NCBI RefSeq assembly: GCF_013093415.1
Contig: NZ_JABFBC010000001.1
Span: 2,046,001-2,110,000, forward strand
Reading direction: 5' to 3'
Length of the DNA: 64,000 bases
DNA from: Halovulum dunhuangense
GTDB lineage: Bacteria > Pseudomonadota > Alphaproteobacteria > Rhodobacterales > Rhodobacteraceae
In this document: piece after piece, positions 7,293 through 16,693 of the stretch
Position numbering within the stretch: position 1 is the stretch's first letter
Layout: each line of letters opens with the position of its first letter
Notes under the pieces: model-generated
What the model saw: the letters and a program-made list of their open reading frames with translations, nothing else
Told to the model about the DNA's origin: nothing
The model's database searches: none
Made by a program: the position numbers and the translations under genes

Positions 7293-8792
7293 ATGCAGGA
7301 GATGTGTCACTTCATCAACGGCAAGCGCGTGGCCGGAACCTCGGGCCGCTTTGCCGACGTGTTCAACCCCGCGACCGGCGAAGTGCAGGGCCGCGTGCCG
7401 CTGGCCTCGGCGGCCGAACTGGACGCTGCCGTCCAGGGCGCCATGGCCGTTCAGCCGAAATGGGCCGCGACCAACCCGCAGCGCCGCGCCCGCGTGCTGA
7501 TGAAATTCGTGGAACTCCTGAACCGCGACATGGACAAGCTGGCCGAGGCGCTCAGCCGCGAGCATGGCAAGACGATCCCCGACGCCAAGGGCGACGTGAT
7601 CCGCGGGCTGGAAGTGGCCGAGTTCTGCATCGGCGCGCCGCACCTGCTGAAGGGCGAGTTCACCGACGGCGCGGGCCCGGGCATCGACATGTATTCCATG
7701 CGCCAGCCCATCGGCATCGCCGCCGGCATCACGCCCTTCAACTTCCCCGCCATGATCCCGATGTGGAAGTTCTGCCCCGCCATCGCCGCCGGCAACGCCT
7801 TCATCCTGAAGCCGTCCGAGCGGGATCCGTCGGTGCCGATCATGCTGGCCGAGCTGATGATCGAGGCGGGCCTGCCCGCGGGCATCCTGCAGGTCGTGAA
7901 CGGCGACAAGGAAGCCGTGGACGCGATCCTCGATCACCCCGAGATCGGCGCCATCGGCTTCGTCGGCTCGACCCCGATCGCGGAATACATCTACGGGCGC
8001 GGCTGTTCCAACGGCAAGCGCGTGCAGTGCTTCGGCGGCGCCAAGAACCACATGATCATCATGCCCGACGCCGACATGGACCAGGCGGTGGACGCGCTGG
8101 TGGGTGCCGGCTACGGCGCGGCGGGGGAACGCTGCATGGCTATCTCGGTCGCGGTGCCGGTGGGCGAGGAAACCGCCAACCGCCTGATCGAAAAGCTCGC
8201 CCCGCGGGTCGAGGCGCTGAAGATCGGGCCCTACACCGCCGGCAACGACGTGGATTTCGGCCCGCTGGTGACGGCGGACGCGCAGCGCCGGGTTCTCGGG
8301 CTGGTCGATCGTGGCGTCGAGCAGGGCGCGAAGCTGGTCGTCGATGGCCGCGGCTTCAAGATGCAGGGCTACGAGAACGGCTTTTTCGTGGGCGCCTGCC
8401 TCTTCGACAACGTGACCAGGGACATGGACATCTACACCCAGGAGATCTTTGGCCCGGTGCTGTCCACGGTGCGCGCCAAGACCTATGAAGAGGCGCTGAG
8501 CCTTGCCATGGATCACGAGTACGGCAACGGCACCGCGATCTTCACCCGCGACGGCGACACCGCGCGCGATTTCGCGGCGCGGGTCAATGTCGGCATGGTC
8601 GGCATCAACGTGCCGATCCCGGTGCCGCTGGCCTACCACACCTTCGGCGGCTGGAAGAAATCGGCCTTCGGCGACCTGAACCAGCACGGCCCCGACGCGT
8701 TCCGCTTCTACACGCGGACCAAGACGGTGACCGCGCGCTGGCCCTCGGGCACCAAGGAAGGGGCCGAATTCTCGATCCCGACGATGGGCTGA
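7293..8792 (+). CDS. mmsA: CoA-acylating methylmalonate-semialdehyde dehydrogenase
   Basis: A 499-residue aldehyde dehydrogenase that converts methylmalonate semialdehyde to propionyl-CoA in valine catabolism; the family also acts on malonate semialdehyde from inositol. Specific signatures are the ITPFNFPAMIPMW segment, GGAKNHMIIMPDAD and the catalytic Cys281 in GAAGERCMAIS. The PLAYHTFGGWKKS stretch near the C terminus is diagnostic of this branch. A hairpin without a T-run follows, so expression of the next genes may be partly separate. It is the first gene rightward from the LysR promoter. Confidence 0.95.
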   Translation: MQEMCHFINGKRVAGTSGRFADVFNPATGEVQGRVPLASAAELDAAVQGAMAVQPKWAATNPQRRARVLMKFVELLNRDMDKLAEALSREHGKTIPDAKGDVIRGLEVAEFCIGAPHLLKGEFTDGAGPGIDMYSMRQPIGIAAGITPFNFPAMIPMWKFCPAIAAGNAFILKPSERDPSVPIMLAELMIEAGLPAGILQVVNGDKEAVDAILDHPEIGAIGFVGSTPIAEYIYGRGCSNGKRVQCFGGAKNHMIIMPDADMDQAVDALVGAGYGAAGERCMAISVAVPVGEETANRLIEKLAPRVEALKIGPYTAGNDVDFGPLVTADAQRRVLGLVDRGVEQGAKLVVDGRGFKMQGYENGFFVGACLFDNVTRDMDIYTQEIFGPVLSTVRAKTYEEALSLAMDHEYGNGTAIFTRDGDTARDFAARVNVGMVGINVPIPVPLAYHTFGGWKKSAFGDLNQHGPDAFRFYTRTKTVTARWPSGTKEGAEFSIPTMG

Positions 8793-8799
8793 CGGAGCG

Positions 8800-8825
8800 G
8801 GGCCCCGGCGACCGTGCCGGGGCCC
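8800..8825 (+). terminator. Hairpin after mmsA
   Basis: A perfect 10-bp GC stem (GGGCCCCGGC with GCCGGGGCCC) and 6-base loop begins 8 bases after the mmsA stop. There is no U-tract, so it may attenuate, protect the 3' end, or terminate with Rho. Confidence 0.55.
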
Positions 8826-8905
8826 TGCCCGTTCCGGACCAACCCCCTGCGCCCCTTCGTTCTTTGCGCTATGATCGGCGCGGGAATGTTGGAAAGGTCC
8901 ACGCG

Positions 8906-9460
8906 ATGCGCCACCTGATCGCCAGTCTTGCCCTGATCCTTGCCGGTGCCGCCAGCGCCCAGACCAGCCTGCCGACCATCGGCTCGGGCGGGTCGGGCGG
9001 CTTTCCGGTCTTCGGCCCCAGCGCCGAGCGCGAGGCATTCTTCGCGGAACAGGAAGCGCAACGCAGGGAAGCGGCCGAAACCCTGCGCCGTGAACAGGCC
9101 GCCGCCGAGGCTGCCCGCGCCGCGGCCGCGGCCGAAGCCGCTTCGCGCGAGGACGAGCCGCGCCGCATCATCGCCAGCGACGTGATCTGGCGCCCCGGCC
9201 TTGGCTGGGCGGTCCCGGTCGAGGTGTGCGAGCGCCTGCCCGGCATCCCGCCCGCCGACACCCGCGTGCCGACGCCCGACTACCCGCGCCCCGAGGCGCC
9301 TGCCACGATCATCCGGCCCGCCCCCCTGCCCGACCGGATCGTGTGCCGCACCGAATACCGCCCCGTCTGGCGGCCCGACGACCCCCGACCGCGCACGCAG
9401 ATCGGGGTGCAGATCGGCCCCGACGGCATTACCGGCAGCCTGGAATACCGGGCGCCCTGA
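8906..9460 (+). CDS. Exported protein of unknown function within the valine locus
   Basis: A 184-residue protein that I do not recognise. Residues 1-18 are a clear signal peptide (MRHLIASLALILAGAASA). It is followed by a Gly/Ser linker, an Ala/Glu/Arg-rich helical stretch of about 40 residues (roughly 45-85) and a Pro/Arg-rich C-terminal region with two cysteines (in VEVCER and IVCRTE). It is likely periplasmic. The ATG at 8906 is preferred over 8864 because GGAAAGG lies about 9 bases upstream and the signal peptide starts there. It sits between mmsA and the acyl-CoA dehydrogenase but shows no link to valine breakdown. Confidence 0.7.
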   Translation: MRHLIASLALILAGAASAQTSLPTIGSGGSGGFPVFGPSAEREAFFAEQEAQRREAAETLRREQAAAEAARAAAAAEAASREDEPRRIIASDVIWRPGLGWAVPVEVCERLPGIPPADTRVPTPDYPRPEAPATIIRPAPLPDRIVCRTEYRPVWRPDDPRPRTQIGVQIGPDGITGSLEYRAP

Positions 9461-9487
9461 AAAGACCGCACCACCAGGGAGAGACGC

Positions 9488-10636
9488 ATGGATTTCGAGT
9501 TGGGCGAGGACAGCCGCGCCATTTTCGACATGGCCCGCGATTTCGGGCAGGACCGCATCGCGCCGCATGCGCTGGCCTGGGACGAGGCGGGCACCCTGCC
9601 CCGCGACGTGCTGCAGGAGGCGGGCGCGCTGGGGCTGGCCACGCTCTATGTGCCGGAAGAACAGGGCGGGGCCGGCATCTCGCGGCTGGATGCGACGCTG
9701 GTCTTCGAGGCGCTGTCGATGGCCTGCCCGTCCGTCGCGGCGTTTCTGTCGATCCACAACATGTGCGCGGCCATGGTCGCGAAATACGGCACGGATGCTG
9801 CCCGGGCGGCCTGGCTGCCGAAACTCGCCAGCATGGAGGCGGTCGCCTCCTACTGCCTGACGGAACCCGGATCGGGCTCGGATGCGGCGGCCTTGCGCAC
9901 GAAAGCCGAGCGCACGAACGACGGGTACCGGCTGAACGGGACCAAGGCCTTCATCTCGGGCGGGGGGTATTCCGACCTGTATATCGTGATGGCGCGCACC
10001 GGGGCCGAGGGGCCGAAGGGCATATCCGCCCTGCTGGTCCCGGGCGGCGCGCCGGGGCTCAGTTTCGGCGCGAACGAGCGCAAGATGGGCTGGCGCGCGC
10101 AACCCACCGCGCAGGTGCAGATGGACGACTGCCCGACCCCGGCCGAGAACCTGCTGGGAGAGGAAGGCGCGGGCTTCCGCTACGCGATGGAGGGGCTCGA
10201 CGGCGGGCGGCTCAACATCGCGGCCTGCGCGCTGGGGGCGGCGCAGGCCGCGCTGGACGCATCCATCGCCTATGCGCGGGACCGCAAGGCCTTTGGCCAG
10301 TCGATCGACCGTTTCCAGTCGCTTCAGTTCAAGCTGGCCGACATGGAGACCGAGTTGCAGGCCGCCCGCGTCTTCCTGCGCCAGGCGGCGTGGAAACTGG
10401 ACCGGGCCGCGCCGGACGCCACGAAACACTGCGCCATGGCCAAGCGCTTCGTCACCGACGCCGCCTTCAACGTGGCGAACGAGGCGCTTCAGATCCATGG
10501 CGGCTATGGATACCTGGCCGATTACGGCATCGAGAAGATCGTGCGCGACCTGCGCGTGCACCAGATCCTGGAAGGCACCAACGAGATCATGCGCGTGATC
10601 GTCGCCCGCAGCCTGCTGGCGGAGCATGCGGCATGA
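9488..10636 (+). CDS. Acyl-CoA dehydrogenase, probably isobutyryl-CoA dehydrogenase
   Basis: A 382-residue flavoprotein of the short/branched-chain acyl-CoA dehydrogenase family. It introduces a double bond into the acyl-CoA and passes electrons to ETF. The substrate/FAD motifs CLTEPGSGSDAAAL and GYGYLADYGIEKIVRD are present, and the catalytic base is Glu362 in LEGTNEI, the position used by short-chain members. Context with mmsA, hydroxyisobutyryl-CoA hydrolase and mmsB argues for isobutyryl-CoA as substrate, giving methacrylyl-CoA. Its stop overlaps the next start by 4 bases. An SD-like GGGAGAGACGC precedes the ATG. Confidence 0.9.
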   Translation: MDFELGEDSRAIFDMARDFGQDRIAPHALAWDEAGTLPRDVLQEAGALGLATLYVPEEQGGAGISRLDATLVFEALSMACPSVAAFLSIHNMCAAMVAKYGTDAARAAWLPKLASMEAVASYCLTEPGSGSDAAALRTKAERTNDGYRLNGTKAFISGGGYSDLYIVMARTGAEGPKGISALLVPGGAPGLSFGANERKMGWRAQPTAQVQMDDCPTPAENLLGEEGAGFRYAMEGLDGGRLNIAACALGAAQAALDASIAYARDRKAFGQSIDRFQSLQFKLADMETELQAARVFLRQAAWKLDRAAPDATKHCAMAKRFVTDAAFNVANEALQIHGGYGYLADYGIEKIVRDLRVHQILEGTNEIMRVIVARSLLAEHAA

Positions 10637-11658
10637 GCGACATCCGCATCCGAAAGTCGGGCCGCATCGGCCATGTCACGCTGAACCGCCCCAAGGCCCT
10701 GAACGCGCTGAACATCGGCATGGTCCATGCGCTGAGCGCCGCGCTCGACGAATGGGCCACCGACGATGATATCGCCTGCGTCCTGATCGACGCCGAGGGC
10801 GCGCGCGCATTCTGCGCCGGGGGCGACCTGCAATACATGTACGAGACGGGATCGCGTGGCGATTTCGAACCGGGGCGAAGGTTTTTCCGCGACGAATACG
10901 CGCTGAATGCCCGGATCGCCGACTTTCCAAAGCCTTACGTCGCGTTGATGCAAGGCTACACGATGGGCGGGGGCGTGGGGCTGGGCTGTCACGGATCGCA
11001 CCGGATCGTGGGCGAGAGCACGCGCATGTCGATGCCCGAATGCACGATCGGGCTTGTTCCGGACGTCGGCGGCTCGCTGCTGCTGGCGCACGCGCCGGGA
11101 CGGCTGGGCGAGTATCTGGGGCTGAGCGGCGCACGGATGGATGCCTCGGACGCGCTGGCGGCGGGCTTTGCCGACCATTTCATCCCCGAGGCGCGCTGGT
11201 CCGAGCTGCGCGAGGCGCTGATCGAGACGGGCGATCCATCTGTCATCGCGACGCTGGCACAGGATCCGCCCGACGGCCGCCTGATGCAGGACCGGGATTG
11301 GATCGACGCGCATTTCGCGGGTGCGACGCTGTCCGATATCTGGGCCGCGCTGGACGCGGATGACAAGGGCCGCGCCCTGCGCGACAGCATGGCGCGACTA
11401 TGCCCTATTTCAATGGCTTGCACGGTGGAACTGATCCATCGTGTGCGCCCCTTCGGCCATATCCGGGCGGCGCTGGAAATGGAGTACCGCTTCACCCACC
11501 GCGCCGCGGAAAAGGGCGACCTGCTCGAGGGCATCCGCGCCCAGATCATCGACAAGGACCGCACCCCGCGCTGGAGCCATCCGGGCCCGGATGCGGTGCC
11601 CCCGGAAGAGGTGTCGGCCATGCTGGGCACGCTCGGCCCCGACGCGCTGCGGCTTTGA
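10633..11658 (+). CDS. Enoyl-CoA hydratase/isomerase family, 3-hydroxyisobutyryl-CoA hydrolase
   Basis: A 341-residue crotonase-fold protein, longer than a plain enoyl-CoA hydratase (about 260) and matching 3-hydroxyisobutyryl-CoA hydrolases. The oxyanion-hole motif CAGGDLQ and the MPECTIGLVPDVGG segment carrying the conserved acidic residue are seen. It releases free 3-hydroxyisobutyrate from its CoA ester, the step between the acyl-CoA dehydrogenase/hydratase reactions and MmsB. The ATG overlaps the dehydrogenase stop (ATGA). No separate methacrylyl-CoA hydratase is encoded nearby; a general hydratase elsewhere would have to supply that step. Confidence 0.88.
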   Translation: MSDIRIRKSGRIGHVTLNRPKALNALNIGMVHALSAALDEWATDDDIACVLIDAEGARAFCAGGDLQYMYETGSRGDFEPGRRFFRDEYALNARIADFPKPYVALMQGYTMGGGVGLGCHGSHRIVGESTRMSMPECTIGLVPDVGGSLLLAHAPGRLGEYLGLSGARMDASDALAAGFADHFIPEARWSELREALIETGDPSVIATLAQDPPDGRLMQDRDWIDAHFAGATLSDIWAALDADDKGRALRDSMARLCPISMACTVELIHRVRPFGHIRAALEMEYRFTHRAAEKGDLLEGIRAQIIDKDRTPRWSHPGPDAVPPEEVSAMLGTLGPDALRL

Positions 11659-11683
11659 GATCAATGCAGGAGGAAACGAAACC

Positions 11684-12556
11684 ATGAAGATCGGATTCAT
11701 CGGACTGGGCAACATGGGCGGCCCGATGGCGAAAAACCTTGCCGCGGCTGGCCATGACGTCACCGGCTTCGACGTGGCGGGCGTCACCGTCGAGGGCGTG
11801 GCACAGGCCGCAAGCGCCCCCGACGCTGCCCAGGGGGCGGATATCGTCGTGACCATGCTGCCCGACGGCCCGATCCTGCGCCGCGTCGCCGCCGAGGTGA
11901 TCCCGGCGATGCAGGCCGGCGCGGTGCTGGTCGACTGCTCGACCGTCGACGTGGAAAGCGCGCGTGCCGTGGCCGAACAGGCGCAGGCGGCGGGGCTGGG
12001 CTTTGTCGACGCGCCGGTTTCGGGCGGGATCGGCGGCGCGCAGGCGGGTACGCTGACCTTCATGGCGGGGGGCGCCGAGCGGGATTTCGCCACCGCCCTG
12101 CCCCTGTTCGAGATCATGGGCCAGAAGGCCGTGCATTGCGGCGGCGCCGGATCGGGCCAGGCGGCCAAGATCTGCAACAACATGATCCTGGGCATTTCCA
12201 TGCTGGGCGTGTGCGAGGCCTTTGGCCTGGCGCAGAAACTGGGGCTGGACGCGCAGAAGATGTTCGACGTCGTGTCGACCTCGTCGGGCTCTTGCTGGTC
12301 GATCAACACCTATTGCCCGGTGCCGGGCGTGGGGCCGAAAACGCCCGCCGACAACGACTACAAGCCGGGCTTTGCCGCCGAACTGATGCTGAAGGACCTG
12401 AACCTCAGCCAGGCTGCTGCCGGGGCCGCCGATGCGGATACGCCGATGGGCGCCCATGCGGCGGCACTCTATGCCGCCTTCGTCGAAGGGGGCGGCAAGG
12501 GGCGCGACTTCTCTGCGGTGCTGCCCTGGCTTGCCGGCCGTCACCGGGGCGAATGA
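11684..12556 (+). CDS. mmsB: 3-hydroxyisobutyrate dehydrogenase
   Basis: A 290-residue NAD(P)-dependent beta-hydroxyacid dehydrogenase that oxidises 3-hydroxyisobutyrate to methylmalonate semialdehyde, the MmsA substrate. The Rossmann motif GFIGLGNMGGPMAKNL (residues 4-19), the substrate motif DAPVSGGIGGAQAG and the catalytic-lysine block GQAAKICNNMILG are all present. A strong AGGAGGAAAC ribosome-binding site precedes the ATG. It is the last gene of the locus and is followed by an imperfect hairpin. Confidence 0.94.
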   Translation: MKIGFIGLGNMGGPMAKNLAAAGHDVTGFDVAGVTVEGVAQAASAPDAAQGADIVVTMLPDGPILRRVAAEVIPAMQAGAVLVDCSTVDVESARAVAEQAQAAGLGFVDAPVSGGIGGAQAGTLTFMAGGAERDFATALPLFEIMGQKAVHCGGAGSGQAAKICNNMILGISMLGVCEAFGLAQKLGLDAQKMFDVVSTSSGSCWSINTYCPVPGVGPKTPADNDYKPGFAAELMLKDLNLSQAAAGAADADTPMGAHAAALYAAFVEGGGKGRDFSAVLPWLAGRHRGE

Positions 12557-12570
12557 CCCCGTGAAAAACG

Positions 12571-12608
12571 CCGGGCCGCGGCGGCACCCTGAATGCGCTG
12601 CGGCCCGG
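12571..12608. terminator. Long-loop hairpin between mmsB and the small membrane gene
   Basis: A 9-bp arm CCGGGCCGC (12571-12579) pairs with GCGGCCCGG (12600-12608) across a 20-base loop. It lies between two convergent genes. There is no T-run, so this is a weak terminator call. Confidence 0.4.
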
Positions 12609-12631
12609 AATGGCAGAAATGCGCGTGTAGG

Positions 12632-12799
12632 TTACTGCGCCTGCTCGGAATCGCCGCCAGAGATGTAGCTCGCGACAACCTGGTCTATCTCTCCGGCCAT
12701 GATCTCATCCTTGTGCAGCACACCGAACACCGCGAGGCATGCGATGAGCACGAATCCGATCGCCAGAAACTGCTCTGTAAGGCTCGTTCCACGTCCCAT
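12632..12799 (-). CDS. Small single-span membrane protein, probably CtrA-controlled
   Basis: A 55-residue protein with a short polar N terminus (MGRGTSLTEQ), one hydrophobic span at about residues 10-27 and an acidic, Gly/Ser-ending tail (GGDSEQAQ). The ATG at 12799 is preceded by AGGAG and six A residues, an excellent ribosome-binding site; a longer reading from 12838 lacks one. The family is not known to me. A perfect TTAA-N7-TTAAC CtrA box lies 74 bases upstream on the same strand, so the protein may belong to the CtrA regulon. Neighbour uvrA ends just beyond the box and is probably not functionally linked. Confidence 0.7.
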   Translation of the reverse strand: MGRGTSLTEQFLAIGFVLIACLAVFGVLHKDEIMAGEIDQVVASYISGGDSEQAQ

Positions 12800-12871
12800 T
12801 TTTTTCTCCTGCAAGAACGCTACCCCCGACAGGGTCAAACCTAGTCAGCCGATGGGACAGGATTTGGACTG

Positions 12872-12888
12872 GTTAACGGTAATTTAAG
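12872..12888 (-). promoter_or_regulatory. Full CtrA box (TTAA-N7-TTAAC)
   Basis: Read on the minus strand this is TTAA-ATTACCG-TTAACC, an exact match to the CtrA consensus TTAA-N7-TTAAC. In a GC-rich genome such AT-rich dyads are rare by chance. It ends two bases short of the uvrA stop codon and lies 74 bases upstream of the 55-residue membrane-protein gene, in promoter position. The window also encodes CtrA itself. Confidence 0.72.
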
Positions 12889-12889
12889 G

Positions 12890-15748
12890 CTATTCCGCCG
12901 CTATCCTTCCGACTTTCAACATGGGCACAAGATACTGACCGGTATGGCTTTTCTCGACTGCCGCGATTTCCTCCGGCGTGCCGGTCGCCACAATTTCGCC
13001 ACCCCCGTCGCCCCCTTCGGGCCCGATGTCGATGATGTGGTCGGCCGTCTTGATCACGTCGAGATTGTGCTCGATCACCACCACCGTGTTCCCCTGCTCC
13101 ACCAGCTCGTGCAAGACTTCCAGCAATTTCTTAACATCTTCGAAATGCAGGCCGGTGGTCGGCTCGTCGAGAATGTAGAGCGTGCGGCCCGTGGAGCGCT
13201 TGGCCAGTTCCTTGGACAGCTTGACGCGCTGCGCCTCGCCGCCCGAAAGGGTCGTGGCCTGCTGGCCCACCTTGATGTAGCCCAAGCCCACCCGCATCAG
13301 CGCGGTCATCTTCTCGCGGATCGCGGGAACGGCCGAGAAGAACTGCTCGGCATCCTCGACCGTCATGTCCAGCACATCGGCGATGGATTTGCCCTTGAAG
13401 CGGATCTCCAGCGTCTCGCGGTTGTAGCGCTTGCCCTGGCAGGTCTCGCAGGTGACGTAGACATCCGGCAGGAAATGCATCTCGATCTTGATGACCCCGT
13501 CGCCCTGGCAGGCCTCGCAGCGCCCGCCCTTCACGTTGAAGCTGAAGCGCCCGGGCTTGTAGCCGCGCGCCTTGGCCTCGGGCAGGCCCGCGAACCAGTC
13601 GCGGATCGGCGTGAAGGCCCCGGTATAGGTGGCAGGGTTCGAGCGGGGCGTGCGCCCGATCGGGCGCTGGTCGATGTCGATGACCTTGTCCAGATGCTCA
13701 AGCCCGGTGATCGATCGGCAGGGCGCCGGTGTCTGCCGGGCGCCGTTCAGCCGCATCGAGGCGGTCTTGAACAGCGTCTCGATGGTCAGCGTTGACTTGC
13801 CGCCGCCCGAGACGCCCGTCACGCAGGTAAAGGTGGCCAGCGGGAACCGCGCGGTCACGTCGCGCAGGTTGTTGCCCGACGCTTCCTCGACCACGATCCA
13901 CTTGCCGTTGCCCTTGCGCCGTTCGGCCGGCACCTCGATCCGGCGTCGGCCGGCCAGGTAGTCGCCGGTGATGGACCCCGGCGCCGCCTCGATCTGGGCG
14001 GGGGTGCCGGCGGCGATGATCTGGCCGCCATGCACGCCCGCGCCGGGGCCGATGTCGAGAACGTAGTCCGCCTCGCGGATGGCCTCCTCGTCGTGTTCGA
14101 CCACGATCACGGTGTTGCCCTGGTCGCGCAGGTTCTTGAGCGTGGTCAGAAGCCGCCCGTTGTCGCGCTGATGGAGCCCGATCGAGGGCTCGTCGAGGAC
14201 ATAGAGCACCCCCGTCAGCCCCGAACCGATCTGGCTGGCCAGCCGGATGCGCTGGCTCTCGCCGCCCGAAAGCGTGCCCGACGACCGTGAAAGCGTCAGG
14301 TAATCAAGCCCGACATTCACAAGGAAACCAAGCCTTTCGCGGATTTCCTTCAGAATGGCACGGGCGATCTCGTTCTTCTGCGCCGTCAGCGCGGCCGGCA
14401 CGCTTTCGGCCCAGTCCAGCGCCTCGCGGATCGAAAGCTGCACCGCCTCGCCGACATGGCGGCCGGCGATCTTGACCGCCAGCGCCTCGGGCTTCAGGCG
14501 ATAGCCGCCGCAGGCGCCGCAGGGTCGGTTGTTCTGGAAACGCTCGAATTCCTCGCGCACCCAGGCGCTGTCGGTCTCGCGGTAGCGGCGTTCCATGTTG
14601 GGGATCACGCCTTCGAAGGGGCGCGCCACCTCGTAGATGCGCCCGCCTTCATCGTAGCGGAACTTGATCTTCTCGCCGCCTGATCCGTGCAGCATCACCT
14701 GCTGCGCCACGGGCGGAAGGTCGCGCCATTTCTTCTTCGCGTCGAACCCGTAGTGCCTGGCGATCGCCTCGATGGTCTGCCGGTAATAGGGCGACTTGGT
14801 CTTGGCCCAGGGCGCGATGGCGCCGCCGAACAGGCTGATGTTCTCGTCCGGCACCACGAGGCGTTCGTCGAAGAACAGCTCGGCCCCAAGCCCGTCGCAT
14901 TCCGGGCACGCCCCGAAGGGCGCGTTGAAGGAAAAGAGCCGCGGCTCGATTTCCGGGATGGTGAAGCCCGACACCGGGCAGGCGAAATTCTCGGAGAAGG
15001 TGATCCGCTCGGGATCGCCTTCCTTCGGCGCGGTTTCCAGGATGGCGATGCCGTCGGCCAGGTCCAGCGCGGTGCGGAAGCTGTCCGCCAGCCGGGTCTG
15101 GATCCCGTCCTTCACCACGATGCGGTCCACCACCACGTCGATATTGTGGCGGAACTTCTTGTCGAGCACGGGCGCATCGTCCAGCTCGTGAAACGCGCCG
15201 TTCACCTTGACGCGCTGGAAGCCCTGCTTCGCAAGTTCCTGGAATTCCTTGCGATACTCGCCCTTGCGGTCGCGCACGATGGGGGCCAGCAGATAGGCGC
15301 GGGTGCCCTCTTCCATGGCCATGACGCGGTCCACCATGTCCTGCACCTGCTGCGCCTCGATGGGCAGCCCGGTGGCCGGGCTGTAGGGGGTGCCGACGCG
15401 GGCGAACAGAAGCCGCAGGTAATCGTAGATCTCGGTCACCGTGCCCACGGTGGACCGCGGGTTCTTCGATGTGGTCTTCTGCTCGATCGAGATGGCCGGG
15501 CTCAGGCCCGAGATGTGGTCCACATCGGGCTTCTGCATCATGTCGAGGAACTGCCGCGCATAGGCCGACAGCGATTCGACATAGCGGCGCTGCCCCTCGG
15601 CATAGATCGTGTCGAAGGCGAGGCTCGACTTCCCCGAGCCGGAGAGGCCGGTGATCACCACCAGCTCGTCGCGCGGAATGTCCACGTCGATCGACTTCAG
15701 GTTATGTTCGCGCGCGCCGCGGATTTCGATTTTCTTGAGATCAGCCAT
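12890..15748 (-). CDS. uvrA: Excinuclease ABC subunit A
   Basis: A 952-residue ABC-type ATPase that recognises bulky DNA lesions and loads UvrB in nucleotide excision repair. Both ATPase modules are intact: Walker A GLSGSGKS at residues 34-41 and GVSGGGKST near 645, with signature motifs LSGGESQR and LSGGEAQR. Zinc-binding cysteine pairs are visible in [18 protein letters not shown] and [17 protein letters not shown]. The start at 15748 ([10 protein letters not shown]) follows the family; the frame is open for 24 further codons upstream but runs across the SOS box. A one-mismatch LexA box lies 67 bases upstream. Confidence 0.97.
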   Translation of the reverse strand: MADLKKIEIRGAREHNLKSIDVDIPRDELVVITGLSGSGKSSLAFDTIYAEGQRRYVESLSAYARQFLDMMQKPDVDHISGLSPAISIEQKTTSKNPRSTVGTVTEIYDYLRLLFARVGTPYSPATGLPIEAQQVQDMVDRVMAMEEGTRAYLLAPIVRDRKGEYRKEFQELAKQGFQRVKVNGAFHELDDAPVLDKKFRHNIDVVVDRIVVKDGIQTRLADSFRTALDLADGIAILETAPKEGDPERITFSENFACPVSGFTIPEIEPRLFSFNAPFGACPECDGLGAELFFDERLVVPDENISLFGGAIAPWAKTKSPYYRQTIEAIARHYGFDAKKKWRDLPPVAQQVMLHGSGGEKIKFRYDEGGRIYEVARPFEGVIPNMERRYRETDSAWVREEFERFQNNRPCGACGGYRLKPEALAVKIAGRHVGEAVQLSIREALDWAESVPAALTAQKNEIARAILKEIRERLGFLVNVGLDYLTLSRSSGTLSGGESQRIRLASQIGSGLTGVLYVLDEPSIGLHQRDNGRLLTTLKNLRDQGNTVIVVEHDEEAIREADYVLDIGPGAGVHGGQIIAAGTPAQIEAAPGSITGDYLAGRRRIEVPAERRKGNGKWIVVEEASGNNLRDVTARFPLATFTCVTGVSGGGKSTLTIETLFKTASMRLNGARQTPAPCRSITGLEHLDKVIDIDQRPIGRTPRSNPATYTGAFTPIRDWFAGLPEAKARGYKPGRFSFNVKGGRCEACQGDGVIKIEMHFLPDVYVTCETCQGKRYNRETLEIRFKGKSIADVLDMTVEDAEQFFSAVPAIREKMTALMRVGLGYIKVGQQATTLSGGEAQRVKLSKELAKRSTGRTLYILDEPTTGLHFEDVKKLLEVLHELVEQGNTVVVIEHNLDVIKTADHIIDIGPEGGDGGGEIVATGTPEEIAAVEKSHTGQYLVPMLKVGRIAAE

Positions 15749-15814
15749 ATCCAGCTCCCGTCCGGAAAGCGTCACATAAGCCGCACGCGCCGGATTCCCA
15801 CCCGGGCAAAATAC

Positions 15815-15829
15815 GAACAAAACGTGAAA
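15815..15829 (-). promoter_or_regulatory. LexA (SOS) box upstream of uvrA, one mismatch
   Basis: The plus strand reads GAAC-AAAACGT-GAAA, one base away from the alphaproteobacterial LexA operator GAAC-N7-GAAC. It lies 67 bases ahead of the uvrA ATG. uvrA is a classical SOS gene and is LexA-controlled in Rhodobacter, so function and position agree. Confidence 0.65.
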
Positions 15830-15870
15830 ACATGCAAGTCGCCGTCAGCGCCCTGACGGATTTGCCCGGG

Positions 15871-16491
15871 TCAGTTGCCCAGGATGGCGGTGACGTAGTT
15901 GCGCGTCTCGCGATAGGGCGGCACGCCGCGATAGCGTTCCACCGCCTGCGGGCCGGCATTGTAGGCCGCCAGCGCAAGCCGCCAGCTGCCGAACTTGCGG
16001 TACTGCTCGGCCAGATAGCGCGCGCCGCCATCCAGGTTCTGCAGCGGATCATGCGGATCGACACCCAGGATGCGCGCGGTGCCGGGCATCAGCTGCGCCA
16101 GCCCGATCGCCCCCTTGTGGGACACCGCCCGCGGGTTCCAGCCGCTTTCCTGCGTGACCAGCGCCATGAACAGGTCCACCGGAATCCCGTGGCGCATCGC
16201 GGCGGCACGGGCATGGGGGGCGTGCGGGCTGTCGGGCAGCGGCCGGGCGACGGCGAATTCCTGCCCCGGACTGTAGACGTCGAGAGATATCCCCGGCGTT
16301 TCCACCGCCTCGCGCGCTGTGCTGGGGATGCGCGGCGCGTTGCGCAGGGCGCCCGGCTCGGGCTTGCGGATAAGCGCCTGATCGTACGAGGACAGCGCCG
16401 AGCCGCTGCCGAAAAGTCCGTTCGCACCAGCACCGGATGGCATGACGACCAGCAGGGCAAGGCCCGCCAGGATTGTAATACGCGCGGTCAT
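15871..16491 (-). CDS. Exported lytic transglycosylase (SLT domain)
   Basis: A 206-residue protein with a signal peptide ([20 protein letters not shown]..., ending near AGA at residue 23) and a C-terminal soluble-lytic-transglycosylase domain from about residue 100. The catalytic glutamate is in TQESGWNP, and the [13 protein letters not shown] and [13 protein letters not shown] motifs complete the lysozyme-like fold. It cleaves the glycan strand of peptidoglycan to 1,6-anhydromuropeptides, the material that AnmK, also in this window, helps recycle. It faces ssb across a 202-base divergent region. Confidence 0.9.
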   Translation of the reverse strand: MTARITILAGLALLVVMPSGAGANGLFGSGSALSSYDQALIRKPEPGALRNAPRIPSTAREAVETPGISLDVYSPGQEFAVARPLPDSPHAPHARAAAMRHGIPVDLFMALVTQESGWNPRAVSHKGAIGLAQLMPGTARILGVDPHDPLQNLDGGARYLAEQYRKFGSWRLALAAYNAGPQAVERYRGVPPYRETRNYVTAILGN

Positions 16492-16565
16492 GCCGCCCCC
16501 TGAATACGTCGAAACCTTTGGCCGCTTAGCAAAAACCGGGGCGCCTGTCACCTGTCGCGCGCCGG

Positions 16566-16581
16566 TTAGGCTGCCGTTAAC
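16566..16581 (+). promoter_or_regulatory. CtrA-like half-perfect box upstream of ssb
   Basis: TTAG-GCTGCCG-TTAAC differs from TTAA-N7-TTAAC at one base. It lies in the divergent region of the transglycosylase and ssb genes, 113 bases ahead of the ssb start. Both genes act at times when cells replicate or divide, so CtrA control is plausible but unproven. Confidence 0.35.
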
Positions 16582-16693
16582 CGGTCTGGCCGAGCCTGCC
16601 GCGGCCGGCATGGCGGCGCAGCTACCGGATGGCACGCCGGCGTCAAAGCCGTTAACGTCCGGGCGAAACGAGATTCGAGCGGAGGGCTGGGCG

